From positions 3,107,773 through 3,171,772 of the forward strand of contig CAJSYZ010000007.1 in assembly GCA_910574455.1 (NCBI GenBank): a DNA stretch of 64,000 nucleotides. Reading direction: 5' to 3'. The notes beneath the pieces are model-generated. The model was not told where the DNA came from. It ran no database searches and saw only the letters and a list, made by a program, of their open reading frames with translations. Shown here piece after piece: positions 1 to 11,451 of this stretch. Both the position numbers and the translations under genes were made by a program. How positions within the stretch are numbered: the first letter of the stretch is position 1; every line of letters starts with the position of its first letter. This DNA is from Trichaptum fuscoviolaceum (lineage: Eukaryota > Basidiomycota > Agaricomycetes > Hymenochaetales > Trichaptaceae).

Positions 1-969
1 ACTATTGTTATGCATTATCTATGAAGCCTGTAGCTCTTGTGTAGTATAAAGATGGAGAAATGACATAGTCTTGTCTCTTGACTGGGAGCACCGTGACTAT
101 TCCCACGCTTTATTGTTTGCTGGTAAAAGTGAGTTTAGACAGCAAAATGATTGAAATTGAATGAAATATTTATTTCTATACATATCAAGATAAAACTTTG
201 TACAAATGATCTCAGTATGTAGGTGCAAGCATTTATGAAGTTAGATAAATAAAATGTTGAGGTAGAACATTTCCACAAGGTCAAGAGTCTTAACATTATT
301 GTTCGTGGGTGAAATACAGTACGTCAAAAGCATCAGGGAAACTTCCTTTTGCTTACGGCGACTGACGCGTCCTGACGCGTCCTGATTTGGCTGGCACCTG
401 TCTGAAGGGTCGCTACTTCGTCTGAAAATACACTGATTGCCTTATCTCACTGAAATAAGGAGTGTTTCAGGATGCAAGCCGTCTCTCAGTGCATCAGAAT
501 GCAAGTCAGGATTTCAGTGCTCAAGTGTAATACATCAGAGATTGCTTACGGCGGCTGGCGCGTCCTGAAGCTTCCTTAAATGGGTTGAAGTGTTGTCATG
601 CCTGCCTGAAGTGTTGCCTGGCTGCCTGATGGCCTTAAAACGGCGTTTCAGGACAAAATCAGTGCGTAAGGAGGGAAGCTGTACATCAGGCGGCAAGTCA
701 GACTCAAGTGAGATTTACTACTACCACTACTGTACTCAAGTGAACTTGAACCTCTGTTTTGAGATTTCAAGCTACCTTCATCTTCATGACATCTTGAAAG
801 CGACAGCAAACACCATTGACAACCTCAGTCTACAATGATCATTCAATGAGAAGCAATTCAATAATAGATACAATCACGATGCTCCTGGCAACTTTTGAAG
901 ACAAGAGCATACACTCAACAATTTACTCAACAAGATAACACCGTTAGCACTATTCAAACGGGCCTCAGC
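1..969. other. Intergenic stretch without a recognisable gene
   Basis: No reading frame here resembles a known protein. A short motif, GCTTACGGCG followed by CTGRCGCGTCCTGA, occurs near 350-385 and again near 544-568. Words such as AAATAAGG, CTCAGTGC and TCAGGATG recur in loosely repeated form, as they do at 39180-39390. This may be old repeat DNA or the 3' flank of the exonuclease gene that ends at 970. Confidence 0.4.
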
Positions 970-1827
970 CTACTCAATATCGAGCATTGGGAAGTGATGG
1001 ATTACTGTATCCGGTAAGGCCAAGGCATCTTGATTCAAGACGGAAGCAACAGCAAACGTGCTGTGCGCGTCGATTGCCGCATCTAATAGAGCAGATGCAA
1101 GTGAGAAGATGGTCAGCCTGAGTGACAACTTGAAAAGGATAACTTACAATGGACTTGAGCAGCCGACAGCTCAACTTCGGCCCAATTGCTCATTGTGACC
1201 AAGACATCTTTTTCGATGTTTGTCTGCAGGAGTCTGCCCGCCATCTCCTCCAGCTTTATAAACGGTTGCGGAAACTTGAACCAGAGACGGGGGTTCAGAA
1301 GCAGCTGGAGCCAAGTTAGCGTTCTTGGCCAGAAATCGGGGTAAACGAAGCGCGCCCAATCTGTCAAATCGACACAGGAGGTTACGGGAACGCCAAATTT
1401 ATTCCTGATGCGAGTTGCATCACCTGCCAATTAGTTCAGTTATGCCGAATAATGAGAGAAGAAATGGGACTCTCATACCAGCGATTCCTGCTGACACTTT
1501 CCATACAGCTTCATCACCTAATAATTGTGTCAATCTCGCGGGAAGTTCATTAAGTAGATGAGTCCGGAGGAGGAACACATGTTGCTGAACCGCGAGTTGG
1601 ATGAGGTCCACGCGATATAGCTCTGGTGAGTTACTCGCCCATTCAATGTCGAGGGCAACGAAGCGTCGTTCCGGGGCATCCGGCAAGGAAGCATAGATGA
1701 CGTCTACGGCATTCTCCATTGTCGCGGTGGTCAGACATACTTCAGGAACAAGAGGTCCGAGTGTATAACTGCGAAGTTGAAGAAGAGGCGTTGGCGGAAC
1801 CCCCAGGTAGTCGAGGAGATGTTGCAT
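970..1827 (-). CDS. RNase D/WRN-type DEDDy 3'-5' exonuclease
   Basis: Predicted nuclease removing nucleotides from 3' ends with two metal ions. Three exons read in phase: 1479-1827, 1148-1423 and 970-1082 (738 bases, 245 residues). Introns 1424-1478 and 1083-1147 have GT-AG ends. ExoI is ALDIEWAS near residue 50, with catalytic Asp and Glu. ExoII lies around AGIAGDATRIRNKFG and is created by splicing intron 1. ExoIII is VHYAAIDAHSTF; its Tyr codon is completed across intron 2, which is good evidence for the splice model. The length suits a single-domain exonuclease without helicase. The Met at 1827 directly follows a possible acceptor (ACAAACAG), so an upstream exon is possible. The fold and active site are secure; the biological substrate is not known. 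Confidence 0.85.
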
Positions 1828-2739
1828 CTGTTTGTGAAGCTGGCAAAAAGTCAGTGCAGTGATTTTGAGAGGAAATAGAAAGTAAGCACGAATTTTTGCA
1901 TCCTAGATATCCTCCTTTGTGTCCAAGGAAGTCTTCGCGCGATGCGTACTCGAAGCACAGCATGGTCAATCAATAGGAGCATGTGTAGCCCCAACAGAAT
2001 GTGATAAAAGTTCATGGCAAAGGGTTGAATGGGTGGGTGGGTGGCGGGGAGGGGCGACACCCACTCCGAGTTCACATTTATACAAAGCTCTTGCACGCAT
2101 TTTTCTGATGCCTTATTCTTCTGGGAAAAGAAGAGAGGAATCTATCAGTGCATTGTACTATGGCTCGGATAAACCTCAAGCTGAACTGACAGGAGATAAG
2201 AAGGATTTCTTCTAGATGACTCGATTATGAGGCTTCTTTTCATTTTATGCACAAACAAACAAGAAAGTGAGTCAGGTTAACTCCGAAGAAGTCAGGAAGA
2301 CATAGCCCACTGCACAAGAAGCTGTTCCATCAGCTCTAGAAGGCAAAGCCACGAGTAAGCCGTCATACAATCAGTCATCCCTGGATACAACTCGAAACCG
2401 GAACCATGCCGATATGGGAAATGGGATCAATGCACCCCAATCCGCTATGGAAGAAGTAGTTTAAATGAAGGAGCGTTTCTTGTCCTTAGAGCTGGGGGGA
2501 TTGCGCTGTTGGCTGATAATCGACTTATTCTGCATGTTGAAACCGAGTGATCTCCGTTTCGGCGGCAATGGTGGTGGCACAGAGGTGTTTGTCGAGGAAT
2601 AGGACATGACTACTTGAACGATATCTAAGATGAAGTAATACTTTTTCCCGTTTGATGAATTCGCAATTTGCGTCGTGAGCTGCTTTGCCAACGTCAGGTA
2701 GACTGTTTGACGCACCTCTCATCAATGAGCTCGAGCTCA
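1828..2739. other. Intergenic stretch, no confident gene
   Basis: Open frames of 80-100 codons exist on both strands, but none has a recognisable domain, and they overlap each other. A GTGGGTGG-rich run lies near 2030-2060. The part around 2461-2715 may hold decayed 3' sequence of the BCS1-like pseudogene, but no family motif supports this. Confidence 0.35.
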
Positions 2740-3064
2740 AGGTTGCGGTACTCGAGGCATCGGACGCAAATACCAACACCGGAATTTCCGAAATCGATCC
2801 AGAGGATGGGGTGTGGTGGGGAGGCTGATCCCATCGAGCTCGCCTTCGCGTTTGGTGATCTCGGGCTTCTTGACGTCCGCGTACAGGAAGAAGTCGCAGA
2901 AGAGCGCTTGAGCCTGCCTAGGGCTTGCGCTTTTGAACTCGATCCAAACATCCATGCCACCGGGGCGCGAGAGCGCGAGGTTGAAACGCTCAAGATGGTT
3001 CGTCGCTGCAACGAGAAGAGGAAGCGGCCAACAGCAGCGGCGACACCATCAAGTGCATTAAGAA

Positions 3065-4352
3065 TAGAGCATGACACGGGTGCAGGTCATCCGTGGGTAC
3101 CTGCAGGTACCTGCGCTCAAATACCTGCGGTTCCAGGTGCACCTGTGCGCAGGTACCTGATTCCCACGCTTACCTGCGGATCCAGGTTTGGATTTCTCGG
3201 GCCCAGGTACCTGACCGGGTACCTGCAGGTACCCGGTAAATCACGTGCACTCATCTTGAGTGCGACGAGCGCAACGATGTACCATTACTTTTCTACATTC
3301 TACTCGACATCTACCATCCTTTTCGACATCCTCGAAGCCGCCTACTACGACAACAACGTGCACCATGACCGCCTCCTCACCAACTGCGCGCTTTTCAGCG
3401 CCTTCCCGCCCGTCGCGCTCTCTTCGCGAGACCGCGAGACCGCAGCCGCTTGTCGCCCTCGACATGCTGCTCGTCCGGCAACCGCAACACCCTCCGTCGT
3501 CTGCACTCATGATGCCGTGCTACAAGCAGCACGCGTCGTCAGCCAACTTCCACCGTCGTAACCCTCTATTAGACTTGATCCCTAGGCCCTGCCAACTTCG
3601 ATAACAACCTCGAGCCCGATGACCGCCTCCCCGCCAACTGCGCGCACGGACAGCGCCTGCAAGTCCTTCGTTCGCGCGGTCAACCGCGAGATGGAAGTGG
3701 ACCGCGAGCACGGCGAGGCCGTTGCGCGGTGAAGATTGAGCTAGAATCTCGTACTGCAGAGGTTGAATTGGCTTGCAGGTACGTCCTATTTTCATTTCTT
3801 CCTTTTTTCACTGGTCTGATTTCTCTGTTGCTTTTACTCGTTACCTTTATCTGCTGCCCGTCCAGCAACCGCAACACCCACCGTCGTCTACGCTCATGAT
3901 ACCGCCCCACAAGCAGTACAGGTCGTGACTCGTCGCCACCACTCCTGCTACACCCCCCTAGGTCAGCTCGCCTGCTGCGCTGGCGAGCTCGTTGCGAACT
4001 CGCCCACAGGACGCCTGGCAAGGTGTTGCCTTTCTTTCCCCCATACTGTTTCTTCACCCGCTATTGCGGCCGCACCACCTTCGCCTTCGAATGGTCGTGG
4101 TCCATGCAAGGCTGACCACCTTCTGGACATATTGTATGTTATTTTTTCTATTCTATCTCATTTCTACTCTACTTACTGTTAATTACCTGCGGGTCGTATC
4201 AGGTACCTGTGATACCTGCAGGTAACGGGTCCAGGTAGACCCGGATCCGTTTCCCACGGTTCCGGGTCGGATCCAGGTATCAGTTTTTTTGCGCAGGTAC
4301 CTGCGCTTCACGGATCCGGGTGCACCTGCGGGTGCACCCGTGTCATGCTCTA
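3065..4352. mobile_element. Non-autonomous hAT-like element 1 (1288 bp)
   Basis: Ends are near-perfect inverted repeats starting TAGAGCATGACACGGGTG. The flanks carry an identical 8 bp duplication, ATTAAGAA, at 3057-3064 and 4353-4360. An 8 bp duplication with TAGNG-type ends is the hAT hallmark. Both subterminal regions are packed with GGTACCTG/CAGGTACC words, resembling the clustered transposase-binding sites of hAT elements. No transposase is encoded. Removing the element and one duplication restores the BCS1 frame across LLNALDG, which fixes the borders to the base. The same family recurs at 9733-11976. Confidence 0.9.
3355..3930. repeat. Diverged internal duplication in hAT-like element 1
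   Basis: About 3365-3545 and 3618-3930 share blocks in the same order: GACCGCCTCC..CCAACTGCGCGC, then CGTCC-GCAACCGCAACACCC, then a CCGTCGTCT..CTCATGAT block with CAAGCAG. The second copy is expanded in the middle. The block could derive from a captured coding sequence, but I do not recognise one. Confidence 0.55.
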
Positions 4353-5081
4353 ATTAAGAAGGCCAGAAAGAGAGAGCGTGTTCACGTCGGATAGAGTGTC
4401 ATATTTCTTGCTTTTCTTCTTCTTGCCAATTTCTTCATTGTCGTCATCATCGTCATCTTATCCTTGTTGTCGGACAACAAAGAGCTCTTCTTCTCACCAC
4501 CAGGAACACAGGTTGAGGACCCGTCGCGCGAGGTTGAGCGAGTGAATGCAGCATCAAGGTCCTCGAGAAGGACAATACACGGGGCAGGCACACGGCCCAT
4601 AAGCGACGACAACGCCACATCGTTCATCCAAAAGGCGGAACGTGAGATGGCGAGAATGTCGAGCATGAGCGCGCCAGCAAGGGCATGGATCAACGATGAT
4701 CTGCCCAAGCCAGGGACACGATAGAGGAAATTGTCGCGACAAGAGCGGTTACCACGGTCAGCGCACCACTGATTCAGAAAGAGAGGTTAAACTTTCAGTC
4801 GATGTGTGGCACTTTATGTACATACCTTCTCTGATTGCAAGAAGTCCCTTGTGTCGGCAAGGAGCATCTCTTAAATCCCCGCCATGAGCCATGGAATCAG
4901 CGAAATAGATATGAATTTTATGGTCGTCTGGTGAGGCAAACTGGAAGCCTTTGAGCTCCTCATCTCCGAATGACTTGTCTCTAAAAGAAGACTTGCCCGG
5001 CAAGATGGTGCGCGCTGTCGTCTCGAACTCGTAAGTGTGCTGGCATTCTAAGCGCTTCAACAACCATAGCATCAGCCAGTC

Positions 5082-5927
5082 ATGTAGTTGTGTTCATCGG
5101 GTCATGAGCTATTGTTGCAATAGCGGATAACTACTAGGGCTACTTACCAGTCCCCACAACAATGAAAGTGTCTCCGGAAGTCTCTAGTTTCCAACCTGAC
5201 CATGGCTGTCAGTGGTGGTAGCGGACGACGGAGGGCCTGTGATGCCAGTGTCAGACCCCACGTGGGAAGTCATCATGTCGATGCTGGGTACTACTAGTAG
5301 CAGGAGTGCGATGGCAATGGTGGTGGTGCTGTCTGGCGGTGTTCCAGAATTGCACCATCTTGCGTGCGCTGTAAACGGTGTGAGCTAGGATTCTGTATCA
5401 AATGGTATGTAAATAACGTGAAGTAAAAGGATTGAGAAGGAGAATAAACTCACCAGCCTTGAACTCCTGTGCCATGCTCGTGCAGACCTCTGTCTCCCAT
5501 TCCGCCCAGATCTGTTACGACATAATTTAGTACAAAGTGCAGGAGAGCAGCGCATGGAAGATGTCATATGTGAAGGAGACAGCGCCAAGGTTGAAGAAAA
5601 TGACAAGCCTCAAGGTAGTGCAAGAGGATGAGATGAGAGAGTTTGTGCGCATGGTGGGGGAGTTGAGGAAGGGGCTCAGTCTGGGAAAAGGCGAGCGGCG
5701 ATGTCCACGTCGGGCTCTTGCTGACTCGGAGTCGGGAAAACAATACTACCAAGTTGCGTGTCTGTCTTTGAATCAAGGTTGGTCGCAAAGCCCATTTGAT
5801 CCAGCTCCTCCGTCGTCTGCCAGAAGGCAATAGCATAAGTCAAGCCGTCCAGTTCCCTCTGACCTAGAACGTCCCGAGAATAACAACCGGTCATTCCATT
5901 AAAATTATTATACCTAATAGTTGTCGA
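5082..5927 (-). other. Unassigned, possibly first exons of the BCS1-like gene or remains of another gene
   Basis: Minus-strand frames look partly coding, for example 5676-5894 (TYAIAFWQTTEELDQMGF) and a short exon-like piece at about 5158-5205 followed by GTAAGT. None matches the expected N-terminus of a BCS1 protein and I cannot chain them into one gene. An intron-like donor GTGAGTTTATTC lies near 5450. The stretch might hold 5' exons of the pseudogene or an unrelated decayed gene. Confidence 0.25.
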
Positions 5928-6240
5928 GCAGAGCAGTTGTAGTAGTAGCCGGACCGACCTTCGCCCCTCAGGCTTATTTTACTAGTACTAGTAGTTTCCG
6001 ACTTCAAGCTGACCTCCGAGTCGGAAGAACTTCCGAGTCAGAGCCTGAGACCGAGTCGTGGGACTTCAAGTTCAGCTCAAAAGTTCAAGTTGCCAAACAG
6101 TGACCCGTAACGATGTTTGGTCTTCAGGTTGGTAGACCCGGATTTGAGCCAGTCGTGAATTTATCGGGCAGTAATTAGAGCATCACTGGTGCCAGTGAGT
6201 CCAAGTCCGACTCGGAATAGTTAGTAAACAATTCATATCG
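5928..6240. repeat. Tract of short repeats resembling CACTA/Plavaka subterminal DNA
   Basis: Dense in TTCAAG/CTTGAA, CCGAGTC/GACTCGG, AGCCTGAG and TAGTAGTAG, with CACTGGTGCCAGTG near 6185. The same vocabulary reappears at 7860-8420, 17330-17400, 35460-35680, 41100-41240 and 45230-45310. CACTA-like elements carry such subterminal arrays. No end pair with a target duplication could be fixed. Confidence 0.5.
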
Positions 6241-6435
6241 TTTTTTATTTACATACAGAATACAACAACTTGAATACCGATGCACAGAAAACACAAGTAT
6301 AAGGTCGACGAACACAGAACAGGAGACAAACATACAAAGACACAACTTGAATACTAGTGGTATGCACTGGTATGAGGTAATACTACGAAAAGAAAACAGT
6401 TAGAAATAGTTTGAGTACAAGCCTGAGTCCTCAGG

Positions 6436-7680
6436 CTACTTCGTCTGACTCTGAGTCTGCGGTCTAAGTGAATTAAAAGGTCCCAATGCTGCTCGTTCCC
6501 GCTCAACCTTGTGGTGCTCCTCATTAAACCACGCTTTCCATGTACTCGAGCCCTTGTTAGCCCTAGTTACCTTAATCTGTGGATGATATTCCGCAAGTTC
6601 CGACATCACTGCATCATCCTCTTGTGATTCAAATCCGAAATGAATATCACCGTAACCGAAGCCTGAGGTGCGCATCTCCGACAATTGTTGCCAAATAGGG
6701 ACTCCGTAAGTGAACCCATCGTGTTGCCATTTGGTCGAAGTCGTAACAAAGGTGATTGTACCAAGTGCGTTGGCATCCTGGTCGATGACCAAGCTTCCGG
6801 AATCACCTTGGTCTCCAAATATACGGCTAGGACCACCGAAGTGCTTGCCGGGTGGAAATTGCAGGACCGCCTGCCAGCAACTCTCGACGCCCTTTACACC
6901 TTCTTTGATTCCACAGGTTTTGCGACGTTTGCCTTCACCGGAGACTGTGACATCATATTCTAGTGTAAGATCGACCCAGTAGGAAGTGAGATTGTTATAA
7001 ACGCCCACTGTGTGGGCAGTTGTCCAACCAAACTTATATACCCGTCTTGTTTCAAGCTTCGAGGATACGACCTTTGTGCCATCATTCGCTAGTGCTCTAT
7101 GGAGCTGCTTATCTGTAATCGCTTGTTTGTCCGTTTCTTCTTGATAAAGACGGCTGTAGATGTCGCGCGGTTTCGTGAAATCTTTGATATGCACCAGACC
7201 ATCATGTACTTGAGTGCCTTCCTTCCATCCCATGAACTCCAGAATGTCGTCAAAAGCAGCTGAACCACACAAGCTCTTTGGTTCATACCTTCTCAAGTCT
7301 GCATAATTCCAAAATTGCCCCTTCCGATGCTGCTTGCAGAGAATATTCATGTCAGATGGGAGACGGTCGTCACAAATCCTGATCAACGCCCAGTCCGATG
7401 CATAGGGGTGCTTGTTAGTCCGTGTGAGTGTTTGTTGGCATCCGAGGGGTTCTACAAGGCACTATTGATCCGCTCAGACTCTGATTCTCTGCCACGAGTA
7501 GAAGTAGTCAACAAAGCAGGAACCGGCGAAGGAGAAAGTAGGACTCACCTGGCCATATGCCATCGATGACACCTTCTAGTCTCTGCCTTGCAGATCGAAT
7601 ACTATTTTCCTCGTTGGATGGGCGAAAGCCCGTGATCTGCCGAGACAATTCTATCAAATCAAAGCCTTCCCTTGGCGAAG
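6436..7680 (-). CDS. Trypsin-like serine peptidase (partial model)
   Basis: Main exon 6436-7410, ending in the stop at 6436, encodes the C-terminal half of a PA-clan peptidase fold. YASDWALIRICDD near its start fits the Asp of the catalytic triad. FGDQGDSGSLVID holds the nucleophile Ser in a GDSGS context, followed by LGTITFVTTSTKWQHDGFTYG, the strand pair shaping the substrate pocket. An upstream exon at about 7549-7680 reads SPREGFDLIELSRQ..LEGVIDGIWPG with donor GTGAGTCC and acceptor GACTAACAAG. The phases of these two exons do not match, so either a small exon is missed or the gene is damaged. The exon with the catalytic His is not identified. No signal peptide can be judged without the true start. 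Repeat tracts flank the gene on both sides, hinting at carriage by a transposon. Confidence 0.6.
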
Positions 7681-7859
7681 CTGGATATCACCTCATTAAT
7701 CATTGCTGCCGGTATAGGAGAACGTAGTAGAAAGCTGTAGGACTCACGCGGAATCGGATTTCTACGTGATGGCTTGGATGATGCCAGCATGATGCTGATT
7801 CAAGTTGAAGTCGTTGCTGTTGTGCTTTCGAGTTCAAGATGAATAGGTAGTACTATTGG

Positions 7860-8420
7860 GACGAAATGGGAAAGAATGCAGTGGGAAAGACGTTACTGGC
7901 ACGGTTCTGGCTGCCACTGGCAGTGAGTGGCGTGAGCCTGAGAAGTCTGGCTTCAAGTTCAGATTCAAGTTCCGCATTTAGTAGCCTGACTACCCCATGC
8001 CCACTGCCAGTGGCATCGACGTATCGTGTCTTTGTCTACTATACTCTGTAGTACTGTACTCTAGTAGTACTCAAGGTTGTTCTTTTCAACAGCTTGAAGC
8101 CCTCTCACCTTAAAGTCGAAGTCCCTGCCACCTAAATTTTAGTTCAGAGGCTGCCACTGGCGGTACTCAGGCTGGCGGTGAGTCAACCAGTCTCCTAGTT
8201 TAACTTCATCCGCTGACTGAGATCTTCAAACTTCAAGTTGTAGCCTGAGTAGTACTATCTACTACTACTAGTATATTGGCAACTTGATCTCTAAATTTGA
8301 ACCGAAGTTCAAGATACTACTATTCGGTTCTGACGACTCGGAGTCGGACTCGGAGTTGGTAGGCTCGCAGCTACTATACTATTGCACCAGTTTTTTAACT
8401 CCATTTTGAAGCTGTTGGAG
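7860..8420. repeat. Second tract of CCAGTG/TTCAAG/CCGAGTC short repeats
   Basis: Contains several CCACTGGCAGTG or GCCACTGGC words, TTCAAGTT runs, GACTCGGAGTCGGACTCGG near 8338, and (CTA/TAG)n microsatellite-like pieces (CTACTACTACTAG). It mirrors the tract at 5928-6240 across the peptidase gene. It could be transposon subterminal DNA or the promoter region of the gene starting at 8568. Confidence 0.5.
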
Positions 8421-8628
8421 AAAGCGAAACAACCTCCTATCAGGCTTCAAGTCACAGTTTTTTTCAAAATGTCCGGTGAGCCTGAGTTTGAGTCGAACGC
8501 CCTTGTTGGTTCTGACAATAACTAAATTGTAGATCGTAAAAGGAGTCGGAATGATGGGTATCCCACCATGCCAGTGACGCTTGGGCCTCACACAATTAAC
8601 ATGTCGGGATCAAATTCTAGAGGTGGTA

Positions 8629-8816
8629 GCGGCAGCTCACGCAGGCAGCCCAGGGGCGGCAGCTCACGCAGGCAGCCCAGGGGCGGCAGCTCACGCAGGC
8701 AGCCCAGCAACTCACCCGCTGGTGGGAGCAGCTCACGCAGGCAGCCCAGCAACTCACCCGCTGGTGGGAGCAGCTCACGCAGGCAGCCCAGCAACTCACC
8801 CGCTGGTGGCGGCAGC
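8629..8816 (+). repeat. Coding tandem repeat (GGSSRRQP units)
   Basis: GGCAGCTCACGCAGGCAGCC recurs five times, first in a 24-base spacing and then in a longer 39-base version that adds AACTCACCCGCTGGTGGGA. It encodes Gly-Ser-Ser-Arg-Arg-Gln-Pro repeats rich in Arg and Ser. The two spacings suggest two rounds of slippage or unequal exchange. Confidence 0.85.
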
Positions 8817-9127
8817 TCACACTACCCAAACCGGATTGATGCGTACAGAAAGATAGGCGCAAGTAAAGATCTTAATAGTCGCATATCTTCTGCCGAGTAC
8901 AAACACGGCCCTTCATCTCCGAGTCCTAGTGTCGATGAGCCCAAACCGAAAAGGCCCAAAGTTGAACGGGTGGAATCATTCCCGACATCCGTTCCACCAC
9001 CATCAAGGTCACTATCACTGGCCGATTATCACGTCCCGGGACCTGGCAGTGTTCTCGAATCACCTAAAAAATCTCCCGGACGTACTATGGGTAAACTGCT
9101 TGACGCTGTGGCACAAAATGCACAGCT

Positions 9128-9241
9128 CACTGGCATAGAAGGCAACGAGTCGGTTCGCTCGACTTCAGGCCATCCAGGTGCCATGTCGCACACTGGCATA
9201 GAAGGCAACGAGTCGGTTCGCTCGACTTCAGGCCATCCAGG
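9128..9241 (+). repeat. Duplicated 63-base coding block
   Basis: CACTGGCATAGAAGGCAACG begins at 9128 and at 9191. The copies are nearly identical over about 50 bases and encode TGIEGNESVRSTSGHPG twice, indicating a recent in-frame duplication. Confidence 0.85.
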
Positions 9242-10400
9242 CCTTTCATCAGATGATAGGATTGCGAGTTTGGAGGGTCAGGTTGCTACGTTGAACAATA
9301 CTCTTCGCAAGATATATTCTGATGTCGCTCTCTTGACTGATAATATTGCTGGGGTAAGTATTATGATCATGTTTCGAAAAAGAACGTCTAATAACCTACG
9401 CTTGTTAGTCACGGGCAGCAGGCGACGCTGTTAGAGTAAGGAAGACCTTGGATAGTCTAAGGTTCTTCTTCATGGAATCCTCCGCAATTGTCCTTGGGTT
9501 CTCAAGAGGGGAGATACGGAATTGCCTTGACAATCGAGGCACTGATGATCCCTTCGGTTCCCTCTACTTCGAGTTGTCCAGGTTCGAGTTTCAGAAAATC
9601 ATGAATCAATACTACCGAAGACATTCTCGCGACGGCTTGGAAGGTCTTAGAGAACTGTTATCTGAATATGGACTTTATAGAGAAGAGAAGGCAGAAGAGT
9701 TTATGGCAGTATTGAACTCATACGATACGGATTAGAGCATGACACGGGTGCGTGTCACCCGTAGGTACCTGTAGGTACCTGCAGCAAAAACCTGCGGCTC
9801 CGGGTGCACCCGCATGCAGGTACCTGTTTCCCACGCTTACCTGCGGATCCAGGTATGACTTTTTTTAACTCAGGTACCTGTGCAGGTACCTGCAGGTACC
9901 TGCAGTGGCCGTAGGCCGCAGACTTGAGGAACGGGAACAAAGATAACGGGTCGGGTTAGTTGCGTGACCGGAGTAGCCGGTTCACACGCGATAATAACTT
10001 GTGTTAGTCGCGTCATGTAGACCGTGAGAAAATTAACTTACCTTTCCCCAACCACGACGTGCGAGAGCGTGAACGGGAACGAGTCTGACGTCTGCGCTGT
10101 TGCGCGTGCTTTAGGACTCGTTTCTTCTGGCGAACTAGTTTGTTTCTTGTCCTCGGGCTTCGACTACGACGGCGCGCGACATTCTTACGGGCGCGCAAGA
10201 CTTTTACGGACGTGCAAGAGTCCAGTTTGTTTCTTGTCTTCGGACTTCTCGCGAGCGACGATTGCGTTGCGCACGCAGAAGACATACTACGGACGGTTGA
10301 CTGGAGTCCGCGCATAGGCGCGTGCTACTGGTCGACTTAGTTCTTTCGACGGAACGACGACCACGGGCCTCGACGGCCATCGATTACCTCCGACGCGCGC

Positions 10401-10835
10401 GCGGACTATGCGCAGACTCTCGACTCCCTCCCTCTGGACCTCTCCCGCTTTGCCGACCTCCGCGAGCTCGACGCCGTGCTCACGTCGACCGTTACCTCTC
10501 TAACCTCGAAAATCTACAAACTGATTGAGCTCATTGAGACCCGCTCAGCTTCGACCGAGGAGAGACTGTGGCTGCTTGGAGAGATTGCGGATGAGGCGCA
10601 GAAGGTGCGCCCAGGAGCGGAGGACAAGATACGTATCGAGATGACGGGCTGCAGACGAGCTTCGCGGGCAATCATCATACCTCAACGACCCCGTCACCAC
10701 CCTTCCCGAATTCCAGCCCCATCTGCTCGTCAAAAAGACGACGTACCCACATGTGAGCGCGAAGGCGTACTTGATGCCGACAAACTATGAGACAGGACGA
10801 AGGCGGCGTGCACAATATAACAACGCCAGCGCCGG
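10401..10835 (+). pseudogene. Captured fragment of an ING/Yng2-like chromatin gene
   Basis: ING-family proteins are PHD-finger subunits of histone acetyltransferase or deacetylase complexes. The fragment reads DYAQTLDSLPLDLS, then RFADLRELDAVLTSTV, SKIYKLIELIE, EERLWLLGEIADEAQKV and GAEDKIRI, which is the helical N-terminal ING domain. After a frame change near 10640 comes ADELRGQSSYLND, then TTYPHVSAKAYLMPTNYETG with RRRRAQYNN, the fungal linker. The PHD finger is absent. Codons look host-like, so the capture was of genomic or spliced DNA. The piece lies wholly inside hAT-like element 2. Confidence 0.75.
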
Positions 10836-11451
10836 AGGATGGAGGAAGGTTTGGACTACGCAGGAGGAAAATCTCCGAGAAAGGAGAAGACGGGTGACGG
10901 CGGTCAACAGCGACCACGGGGTGGCCCTCGTCCAAAGAAGTACGTTCGCTGGCCCGTTGTAATTTTACACATCGACTCACAATATCTTCAGAACTGACCG
11001 GTTACCATCGCCGTCCGACTCTCTGCGCTCCATGCAGTCTCCTATCAGCGCGCATGTGCAAGACGGTCCCATCCCGGCATCACCACCACTACACTTTCCC
11101 CTTTCGGCCGAAAACATTGCCCATAACTCGGGCTTGATTCAAGCCTTCACAAAACCAAGAAACCTTCGTCTTCGTCTTCCTGAGGGCTTTCCTATCGTCC
11201 AGCTTTCATTCAATTCGGCGCAAAACTCATCAATCGCCAGCACCATCTTTGGGACAGCCAGGGTAGCAGCAACAGATGATAGCTCGCCGCCTGCACACCC
11301 CATTTGGGCTGCACTTTCATCTGCTGCTTGCTCACCCTGGTGATTCCTGGGGCTTGCTCACACAAAGAAGCACTTGTCCAGGGAGGGTCCCCATGCCCAA
11401 GACCTGTAATATCTCACACACGTCGAACTCACCCCAGGGGATCCGTGTAAG

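Larger units (their letters stand above)
2740..5081 (-). pseudogene. BCS1-like AAA ATPase, broken by a transposon
   Basis: BCS1-family AAA ATPases are membrane-anchored translocases; the founding member matures mitochondrial complex III. The upstream half (about 4353-5081) starts with a BCS1 N-domain piece (DWLMLWLLKR), then a nucleotide-binding core: degenerate Walker A VPGLGRSS, where the catalytic Lys is Arg, and intact Walker B CIVLLEDLDAAF. An acidic/lysine-rich linker leads to LSLSGLLN. The frame resumes beyond the hAT-like insertion as ALDGVAAAVGRFLF, then TNHLERFNLALSRPGG and MDVWIEFKSASPRQAQ. Lesions are the 1288 bp insertion, a frame change near 4455, an apparent 2-base insertion near 3017-3023, and the Walker A change. 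The C-terminal part is not traceable beyond about 2740. Clearly a pseudogene; such genes are multicopy in Agaricomycetes, so loss of one copy is plausible. Confidence 0.8.

Noticed and set aside
1851..2215. Possible small proteins upstream of the exonuclease
   Set aside because: Overlapping frames on both strands, no domain, and G-rich simple sequence; no splice link to the exonuclease was convincing.
6185..8577. Complete CACTA element with the peptidase as cargo
   Set aside because: CACTGG words at both points are tempting, but the inverted match is only six bases and the neighbouring bases show no target duplication.
8588..8862. Cys/Leu-rich frames opposite the GSSRRQP repeat
   Set aside because: They arise only from reading the tandem repeat in other frames.
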